DNA of 5,974 bases from Chloroflexota bacterium (GTDB taxonomy: Bacteria; Chloroflexota; Dehalococcoidia; Lucifugimonadales; UBA3495). A program made the translations under genes and the position numbers. Numbering within the stretch: position 1 is the stretch's first letter; each line of letters opens with the position of its first letter. Below are positions 1 to 4,584 of the stretch, piece after piece. The stretch lies in contig JADFPM010000173.1 of assembly GCA_022562335.1 (NCBI GenBank), forward strand, positions 1 through 5,974, read 5' to 3'. Below the pieces are notes generated by a model. That model was given only the letters and a program-made list of their open reading frames with translations. It was not told where the DNA came from and did not search any database.

Positions 1-1
1 G

Positions 2-100
2 GTAGAGAATGGTGCATTTGTACCTTTAACCGGCGAGGCGGCTCCCCCTAAAATGGATATGAACGCAAAAATAACGTGGCGCCGATCAGCAGGCCGCTGA
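2..100 (+). CDS. possible C-terminal tail of an upstream gene (partial)
   Basis: The second forward frame is open from the window edge to a TGA at 98-100, giving 32 residues that begin VENGAFVPLTGEAAPP and end in TWRRSAGR. Nothing in it identifies a family. The stretch is too short to separate a gene tail from chance, and the left part of the window is less GC-rich than the genes downstream. A second frame (52-135, stop TAA at 133-135) is also open and reads like protein, so a one-base indel in the A run at 66-70 could join the two. The reading as coding is a weak inference. Confidence 0.22.
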   Translation, partial: VENGAFVPLTGEAAPPKMDMNAKITWRRSAGR

Positions 101-114
101 TTAACGTGCTCAAT

Positions 115-131
115 AAGGGGGAACTATCATT
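115..131 (+). promoter_or_regulatory. Shine-Dalgarno followed by an ATT candidate start
   Basis: The purine run AAGGGGGA (115-122) is the strongest ribosome binding site ahead of the small anchored protein. No ATG, GTG or TTG follows it at a usable distance in that frame. The codon six bases downstream is ATT (129-131), in frame with the gene, and an in-frame TAA at 114-116 closes the frame just upstream. Starting at ATT would add 12 residues (about 180 in total), including two lysines (from codons 135-137 and 150-152) and a tryptophan that extend the membrane anchor. The TTG at 165 has no comparable Shine-Dalgarno. ATT starts are rare but known, for example in infC. A sequence error or mutation of an original ATG is equally possible. 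Confidence 0.5.
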
Positions 132-164
132 CTAAAGACTGCTTCATCAAAGTGGCTGGCCGGC

Positions 165-671
165 TTGGCCCTGGGGATCGCGGTCCTGGCCGCTGTCAGC
201 ATTATCATCGCCCTGGTGGACCGGCGGGGAGGGCCGTCCCTCTTGCCCGAAGGGACCGCGGAAGGGACGGTCCACCGGTACCTGCTGGCTCTCGAGAATG
301 GGGAAACCGAGGCCGCCTATGGCTACATCGCCCCCGAGATACAGGAAAACTGCGACACTCAGCGCTTCCGGGATTCCCTGAGCGGTAACCGCAGCGGCGG
401 TTACAGGAGCGGATTCATGGGCAGTTTCGCGGAAACCGAGGACCTTCGGGTGACACTGATCGACACGAAAGAAGTGGAAGACCGGGTGGAAGTGCACGTC
501 CGCATCACCCGTTTTCAGGTTTCGTCCCCCTTCGGCGTCAATGAGTATTCCCACGGTGAGCGGTTCGTCTTGAAGCAGACCGCTGGCCGGTGGGCCTTCG
601 TTGAGCCGCCCTGGCCCATGAGGTTTTGCAAACCGGCCGAGAAACCGCTCCCGCCCGAACCGGCGCGTTAG
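165..671 (+). CDS. small membrane-anchored protein, probable NTF2-like domain
   Basis: This is a 168-residue protein when counted from TTG at 165. Residues 1-18 are a hydrophobic helix (ALGIAVLAAVSIIIALV) followed by DRR. After a short Gly/Pro linker, residues about 32-152 look like an alpha+beta fold. The opening helix EGTVHRYLLALENGETEAAYG and the closing strand pattern ending in FVLKQTAGRWAFVEPPW resemble the 'helix, pocket, curved sheet' layout of NTF2-like or DUF4878-type domains. That assignment comes from pattern, not from an alignment. There are only two cysteines (C63 and C155), and the tail is proline-rich. No catalytic motif is visible. The gene ends 15 bases before the 609-residue membrane protein, so the two are probably co-transcribed and may work together at the membrane. 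The annotated start is uncertain: a better ribosome site points to ATT at 129, which lengthens the anchor. Sidedness is ambiguous because basic residues would flank the helix on both sides. Confidence 0.75.
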   Translation: MALGIAVLAAVSIIIALVDRRGGPSLLPEGTAEGTVHRYLLALENGETEAAYGYIAPEIQENCDTQRFRDSLSGNRSGGYRSGFMGSFAETEDLRVTLIDTKEVEDRVEVHVRITRFQVSSPFGVNEYSHGERFVLKQTAGRWAFVEPPWPMRFCKPAEKPLPPEPAR

Positions 672-672
672 C

Positions 673-680
673 AGAGGTGG
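673..680 (+). promoter_or_regulatory. Shine-Dalgarno for the DUF5671-repeat gene
   Basis: AGAGGTGG lies six bases before the ATG at 687, in the 15-base gap after the TAG of the preceding gene. It supports the ATG at 687 as the start, rather than the internal ATGs at 705 or 717, and supports joint transcription of the two genes. Confidence 0.75.
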
Positions 681-686
681 ATATCT

Positions 687-2516
687 ATGGGAATCGTTTT
701 TGGGATGGTCACTAACATGATCCCGCTACTGGTGCTAGCAGCAATTATCGTTGCGGTGGTGTTGTTGGTTCGCCGCCGCTCGGGAAACGGCGTAGATCCG
801 GGGATCGGCACCCTCAAGCGCCTGTATTTCTATGGCATCTCTTTTGCCGCCTTGATGGCCTCGGCAACCGGCGTTTTCCTGCTCATCGACTCGGCGGGGG
901 ATACGCTGCTGGGAAGGGACATTTTTTCCCGGGGCCAGACCCAACTGGCCCTGGCATTGGCGCTGACGGCGGTGGGTGTTCCCATCTGGCTGTTCCACTG
1001 GAACCTGGCCCGGAAAGCCATCAGGCAGGTGCCCTGGGAAACCCAGGCGCTGGCCCGGCGGGTCTATCTGTACCTGGTATTGGCCGTTTCCGCCGCCGCG
1101 GCCGCCTTTGGGTTCGTGGCCCTGTTCCGCTGGTGGCTGGGCGCCCATGAATTCAATGGGCTTCATATAGCGTTGCCCCTGGTATGGGGGCTGGTCTGGG
1201 CCTTCCACTGGCGCCAGGTGGACCTGGAGAAGCAAAGCCATCCGGCAACCGACGCCGTGGGGCCTTTGTACGTCTACGGCGTCTCACTGGCCGGTCTGGT
1301 CATGCTGCTGGTGGGACTGGGCATCATGCTCCAGCGCCTGATCCTGCCTGCCTACGATGCCATATTCACCACCGAGCTGTTGGCGTCCACCGGTGCTGGG
1401 CTATGGAGCGGCGCTTTGAAAACGGCCTTGGCCATCGCCGTCACCGGCGGCGTCTTTTGGTGGTGGCACTGGCACCGGGCGGCCCGGCCTCCCCGCTCTG
1501 AAACCGCCACCGGCGTGCGGCAGGTTTACCTTTACCTGTTCGCCATATTGGCAGGGTCCGCCACCGTGGTGGTGTCCCTTAGCATCGTTCTGTTCCGGTT
1601 GCTTTCGTGGTCCTTCGGCAGGCCGGATTTCGGCGGCGCCGACGACTATTTCCGATTTTTGCCCGGAACCCTGGCCGCGCTTTTTGCTGGGGGAGGACTG
1701 TGGGGTTATCACTGGGCGGTGATGCAACAAGAATCTCGGGCCATCGGGTCCCTGCCGGCGGCCCGGCGGGTCTACCGCTACCTGGTGTCCGCCGTCGCCT
1801 TGGCAGCATTGGGCACGGGATTGGTGGCCTTGGCCGGAGTGGGCGCCGGGTCCATCGTTCCCCTGGGAGGTAAGGAACTGGCGGGAGCGTTGTGGTGGCG
1901 CGGGCAACTGGCGCTGGCCCTGACCTTGCTGGCGGTGGGAGGTCCGTTGTGGGCCTACCATTGGTTCGGAGCCCAACGGGATGTTGCCAGGGGAGGGACC
2001 GAGGAATTGGCCGCCCTATCCCGCCGGGTGTTCGTTTATCTCGTCTTCGGCGTGGCGGTCCTAATAGTGTTGGGCAGCGTAAGCGCGGTGCTGTTCATGG
2101 TGTTGAAGGATGTGCTGGAGGCGAACCTTTCAATCACCGTCATACAAAAGATCAAACTGCCGTTGGGCATGGCGTTGATGGCCGGGGCCGTGGGGTTCTA
2201 TCATTGGCTGGTATTGCAGGAAGACCGGCGGGCGCTGGCCGATACCCAAGACGTTGCGCCGGAGGAGCCCAGGATACTGAAAAATGTCATCGCCGTGGCG
2301 CCGGCCGCGGCCCAGACGGTGATCAGCCGGCTGGAGGCGCATTTGGGGTCACCCATCCGCCTGTGGCAGCGGCTGGACGCCGGAGAGGCAATTTTCAACT
2401 TGACCGATGAGCAGTTGGCCGACGCCCGCCGCCGCATCGCCGGCGCCCCCGGCGACCGGATCTTGCTCACCCTGGACGCCTCGGGAATAACCGTGGTGCC
2501 CTACCGGGAGGTTTGA
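687..2516 (+). CDS. 13-helix membrane protein with six tandem DUF5671-like repeats
   Basis: This 609-residue polytopic membrane protein has no known function. Residues 12-28 form a first helix followed by RRR (29-31), which by the positive-inside rule puts the following loop in the cytoplasm. Six two-helix repeats follow. Each opens with an aromatic YxY motif (47-49, 127-129, 195-197, 281-283, 363-365, and FVY at 449-451). Each closes with a W-x-aromatic-H-W motif (WLFHW 101-105, WAFHW 171-175, WWWHW 258-262, WGYHW 339-343, WAYHW 422-426, and GFYHW 503-507). This matches the DUF5671 pattern as I recall it. The predicted topology is N-out, 13 helices, with all YxY and HW motifs at the cytoplasmic face. 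Residues about 528-609 form a soluble alpha/beta tail (EEPRILKN to VVPYREV) without recognised motifs. It is translated from ATG 687 behind AGAGGTGG and follows the small anchored protein by 15 bases. Architecture is seen directly; membrane topology is inferred; the biochemical role is unknown. A transporter, a sensor or a cofactor-binding protein all remain possible. Confidence 0.88.
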   Translation: MGIVFGMVTNMIPLLVLAAIIVAVVLLVRRRSGNGVDPGIGTLKRLYFYGISFAALMASATGVFLLIDSAGDTLLGRDIFSRGQTQLALALALTAVGVPIWLFHWNLARKAIRQVPWETQALARRVYLYLVLAVSAAAAAFGFVALFRWWLGAHEFNGLHIALPLVWGLVWAFHWRQVDLEKQSHPATDAVGPLYVYGVSLAGLVMLLVGLGIMLQRLILPAYDAIFTTELLASTGAGLWSGALKTALAIAVTGGVFWWWHWHRAARPPRSETATGVRQVYLYLFAILAGSATVVVSLSIVLFRLLSWSFGRPDFGGADDYFRFLPGTLAALFAGGGLWGYHWAVMQQESRAIGSLPAARRVYRYLVSAVALAALGTGLVALAGVGAGSIVPLGGKELAGALWWRGQLALALTLLAVGGPLWAYHWFGAQRDVARGGTEELAALSRRVFVYLVFGVAVLIVLGSVSAVLFMVLKDVLEANLSITVIQKIKLPLGMALMAGAVGFYHWLVLQEDRRALADTQDVAPEEPRILKNVIAVAPAAAQTVISRLEAHLGSPIRLWQRLDAGEAIFNLTDEQLADARRRIAGAPGDRILLTLDASGITVVPYREV

Positions 2517-2769
2517 ACCTGCCCGAGCCTGAACCCCCTTGATCTTTCGATCATCCCAGGTAGTCAATTAGCTCCGTTCATGGTGAGCTTGTCGAACCAC
2601 CGGGCTGCCCTTCGACTGGCTCAGGGCGAACGGGAAACACCTGGCTTGTCGTAAGAATGGTAACACCCGGCCTTAAATCCACTGAGGCTTGAGCCTGCTT
2701 CCGTGGAGGCGTAGAGTTGAGGGCTACAAGGTGAGAGGACCAACTGCGGCCAACGGGGCAAAACCATAT
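2517..2769. other. intergenic region, no gene seen
   Basis: This 253-base stretch separates the DUF5671-repeat gene from the hydrolase. Its left half holds a short TGATC-TTTC-GATCA hairpin (2540-2553) and a REP-like inverted repeat (2574-2633). The right half (2640-2769) must contain the hydrolase leader and possibly its promoter. I found no convincing -35/-10 pair, only weak AT-rich words such as TAAGAA (2652-2657) and TTAAAT (2673-2678). No open frame here looks coding. The minus-strand frame across the palindrome encodes the VRPEPVEG peptide typical of spurious ORFs over this repeat class. Confidence 0.6.
2574..2633. repeat. REP-like imperfect inverted repeat (VRPEPVEG type)
   Basis: The outer arms CCGTTC (2574-2579) and GAACGG (2628-2633) pair perfectly. 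The inner arms TGAGCTTGTCGAA (2584-2596) and TTCGACTGGCTCA (2611-2623) pair at 11 of 13 positions. Between the outer and inner arms sit unpaired ATGG and GGGC, and the central loop is about 14 bases. I recall TTCGAC-n2-GCTCA-n4-GAACGG palindromes as a dispersed intergenic repeat in many uncultured bacteria, including Chloroflexota, where the translated strand gives the peptide VRPEPVEG. That peptide is present here on the minus strand. The element sits in an intergenic gap as expected for REP-type sequences. A role in mRNA 3'-end stabilisation or termination after the upstream gene is possible. Only one copy is visible in this window. Confidence 0.72.
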
Positions 2770-2774
2770 GGAGG
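2770..2774 (+). promoter_or_regulatory. Shine-Dalgarno that sets the hydrolase start
   Basis: GGAGG lies five bases before the ATG at 2780. It overlaps the alternative upstream ATG at 2768, which has no ribosome site of its own. The spacing therefore selects ATG 2780, giving a 177-residue protein that starts MPNVVLVVDMV. Confidence 0.85.
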
Positions 2775-2779
2775 ACGAA

Positions 2780-3313
2780 ATGCCCAACGTAGTTCTCGTG
2801 GTAGACATGGTTAAAGGATTTCTGGAGCCGGGCCACAACCTCTACTGCGGCGACGATTCCCGAAAGATCATCCCCACCGTCAGAGCGATGCTGGAGAGGG
2901 AACGGCAGGCGGGTTCCCAGGTGCTGTTCATATCCGACCACCACGATCCCGACGACCTGGAGTTCCAGGTTTTCCCGGTGCACTGCGTCAAGGGGACCGA
3001 AGAACCGGACGTGATCCCAGAGCTGCAAGAGTTCGTCACCGGGTCCGGCGCCGGGTCAAACATAGTGCCCAAGAACCGGTATAGCGGGTTCTTCAACACC
3101 GACCTGGCCCAGCGGCTGGAAGATCTGAACCCTGAGAAAGTGATCATCTGCGGTGTCTGCACCGATATCTGCGTGATGCACACCGCCAGCGACGCCCGCA
3201 ACCGGGATTACGCCGTGGAAGTTCCGGCCGACTGCGTCGCCACCTTCGACCCCGGCGCCCACACGTGGGCTTTGGCACATTTGGAAAAGATCCTGGGGGC
3301 CAAAGTCGTTTGA
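2780..3313 (+). CDS. nicotinamidase-like cysteine hydrolase (isochorismatase family)
   Basis: This 177-residue cytoplasmic hydrolase is close to the usual 180-210 residues of nicotinamidases, which turn nicotinamide into nicotinate and ammonia in NAD salvage. The triad is complete: D9 in VVDMVKGF, K98 in VPKNRYSGF and nucleophile C131 in GVCTDICVMHTA. The adjacent V126-C127 bond sits where the family has its cis peptide. Candidate metal ligands are D53 and H55 (SDHHD), E61 (LEF) and H68 (VHCVKGT). As I recall, the Streptococcus pneumoniae nicotinamidase uses the same D-H-E-H set with the same seven-residue spacing between Glu and His, whereas the mycobacterial PncA has His in place of the Glu. 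The start is ATG 2780, chosen because GGAGG lies at 2770-2774; the frame is also open from ATG 2768. It is a single gene after a 263-base gap and converges on the CoA-transferase pair, so no operon partner points to another substrate. Other amide-hydrolysing members of the family (pyrazinamidase-like or carbamoyl hydrolases) cannot be excluded. Confidence 0.87.
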   Translation: MPNVVLVVDMVKGFLEPGHNLYCGDDSRKIIPTVRAMLERERQAGSQVLFISDHHDPDDLEFQVFPVHCVKGTEEPDVIPELQEFVTGSGAGSNIVPKNRYSGFFNTDLAQRLEDLNPEKVIICGVCTDICVMHTASDARNRDYAVEVPADCVATFDPGAHTWALAHLEKILGAKVV

Positions 3314-3352
3314 ACCGGCCGGTTTGATCCGCCGGTTTGATCCGCCGGTTCA
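3311..3352. terminator. hairpin between convergent genes, candidate bidirectional terminator
   Basis: TGAACCGGC (3311-3319) and GCCGGTTCA (3344-3352) form a perfect nine-base stem around a 24-base loop. The hydrolase stop codon TGA is the first three bases of the stem. The right end of the stem lies six bases from the stop codon of the minus-strand CoA-transferase (3358-3360). The position between convergent stops suits a terminator acting on both strands. Neither side has a U-tract, so this is not a canonical Rho-independent terminator. A role in 3'-end stability or in blocking read-through is an inference. Confidence 0.5.
3318..3350. repeat. 13-bp tandem repeat, about 2.5 copies
   Basis: The unit GCCGGTTTGATCC occurs at 3318-3330 and 3331-3343 without mismatch, followed by a partial copy GCCGGTT at 3344-3350. 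The left edge overlaps a 12-base perfect palindrome, AACCGGCCGGTT (3313-3324). Because every unit begins with GCCGGTT, the left arm AACCGGC can pair with any of them, giving alternative hairpins. The array fills almost the whole convergent gap. Confidence 0.9.
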
Positions 3353-3357
3353 GGCCG

Positions 3358-4584
3358 TCAGGTGATGGCCCCGGCGATCACCAGTTCGACCACCTCATCA
3401 TCGGTCATGCCCAACAGGTCTTTTAGGACCATCTCGTTATGCTGGCCCAGGCAGGGCGCGGCGAAACGGGGACCGCCTTCGTATCCCTGAATCTTGAACT
3501 GGTCACCGCTATAGGGAACGTTGCCCATCTCCTGGTGGTCCAGATGGCGGAAAAAACCACGATGCTTCAACTGCGGGTCTTGATGCAGGCCGCTGCTCCG
3601 CTGGACCATGCCCGCCGGAACGCCCACTGCTTGAAGTTCGTCCATGATTTCCTTGGAGGTCTTCCCAGAGGTCCAAGCCGCTATGCGCTCATCGATCTCG
3701 TCATGGCGTTGCCGTCGCTCTTGCAACGTTTGGAACCCGGCGTCACGGGCCCACGCGGGCTGGCCCATCGCCAGGCATAAGCTGCGCCATTGCTCGTCAT
3801 TTTCCACGCTGATGGCACACCACTGGTCGTCTCCCCGGCTGGGATACGCCCCTTGGGGAGCGGCCGATTCATGCCGGTTGCCGTCGCGGGACACCTGCCG
3901 TCCGCTGAGGTTAAAGTCCATGATCTGGGGTGCCAGGAAATGCAACGACATCTCCAGTTGGGAGGCGTCGATGTGTTGGCCTTGCCCCGTTCGGCGGCGG
4001 TGGTCCATGGCCGCCATCATCGCCGCCGCCAGGAAATGGGGGGAAATGGTGTCGGTGTAGGCGACCCAGGGCCCGTCGGGGGGGAGATCGGCCCAGCCGG
4101 TGAGTTGGTAAAATCCAGCCATGGCCGAGGCGTGAAACCCGTACCCGGCGAAAGGCGCCGCCGGGCCGTTCTGGCCCATGAGGCAGGTGCTGACCATTAT
4201 GATGGATGGGTTAAGGGACTTAGCCACCTGGTATCCGATGCCCAGGTCGTCCATGGTCCCGGGGGTGAAGCTCTCCAGGCAGACGTCGGCCCAGGCGATG
4301 AGCCGCTTGGCAACCTCAATGGCCTCGGGGGTTTTCAGGTCTAGGGTCAACCCCAGCTTGGACGTGTTCCAGTCCCCAAACAAATGCGAGCGGTTGGGCC
4401 CAGGCTCGGCGTCTTTATAGGGACCGGCGGTCCGCAGGATGTCGACGCGGGTCTCTGACTCCACCCGCACCACGGTGGCCCCGTGGTCGGCCAGGTATTT
4501 GGCCGTCTTCGGTCCCACCCCTACCCAGGAAAAGTCGGCCACCTTGACACCTTCGAATGGCAATTGACCAGGCATGACGCTCAT
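3358..4584 (-). CDS. family III CoA-transferase, catalytic subunit (CaiB/BaiF)
   Basis: This 408-residue cytoplasmic enzyme belongs to the formyl-CoA transferase/CaiB family, which moves CoA between carboxylic acids through an aspartyl-CoA thioester. The full family pattern is present: an N-terminal Rossmann-like start (FEGVKVADFSWVGVGP, then DHGATVVRVE), NTSKLGLTLDL at 73-83, ESFTPGTMDDLGIGY at 104-118, GQNGP at 137-141, TGQGQHID at 199-206, and the C-terminal LGQHNEMVLKDLLGM. The catalytic aspartate is D178 (VAYTD), 21 residues before the TG of TGQGQ, the same spacing I count from Asp169 in Oxalobacter Frc. Its ATG shares one base with the TAA of the upstream paralogue (TAATG), and a weak GGGG lies six bases upstream, so it is probably translated by coupling. 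A second Met at codon 4 is a possible alternative start. The substrate is not deducible; carnitine, formyl-CoA, malate, mesaconate and benzylsuccinate enzymes all share this fold. Confidence 0.93.
   Translation of the reverse strand: MSVMPGQLPFEGVKVADFSWVGVGPKTAKYLADHGATVVRVESETRVDILRTAGPYKDAEPGPNRSHLFGDWNTSKLGLTLDLKTPEAIEVAKRLIAWADVCLESFTPGTMDDLGIGYQVAKSLNPSIIMVSTCLMGQNGPAAPFAGYGFHASAMAGFYQLTGWADLPPDGPWVAYTDTISPHFLAAAMMAAMDHRRRTGQGQHIDASQLEMSLHFLAPQIMDFNLSGRQVSRDGNRHESAAPQGAYPSRGDDQWCAISVENDEQWRSLCLAMGQPAWARDAGFQTLQERRQRHDEIDERIAAWTSGKTSKEIMDELQAVGVPAGMVQRSSGLHQDPQLKHRGFFRHLDHQEMGNVPYSGDQFKIQGYEGGPRFAAPCLGQHNEMVLKDLLGMTDDEVVELVIAGAIT

Noticed and set aside
147..554. 135-residue minus-strand open frame
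   Set aside because: It is antisense to the small anchored protein, with no ribosome site or family pattern that would favour it over the plus-strand gene.
1401..1976. 191-residue minus-strand open frame
   Set aside because: It is antisense to the DUF5671 repeats, and its Gln/Pro/Gly-rich translation mirrors the hydrophobic coding strand.
2540..2553. TGATC-TTTC-GATCA hairpin as a terminator of the DUF5671 gene
   Set aside because: The stem is only five base pairs, AT-containing, and has no following T-run.
2768..2782. ATG 2768 as the hydrolase start
   Set aside because: The Shine-Dalgarno GGAGG lies at 2770-2774, overlapping this ATG and correctly spaced for ATG 2780. Homologous proteins begin just before the hydrophobic VVLVVD strand.
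2578..2838. 86-residue minus-strand open frame
   Set aside because: It runs across the REP-like palindrome and into the start of the hydrolase in antisense. The VRPEPVEG peptide marks it as a repeat-derived spurious frame.
3318..3350. CRISPR-like array
   Set aside because: The 13-bp units are directly abutting with no spacers and only about 2.5 copies, so this is a simple tandem repeat.
3790..4344. 184-residue plus-strand open frame
   Set aside because: It is antisense to the 408-residue CoA-transferase and has low-complexity Arg/Gly/His composition with no recognisable motif.
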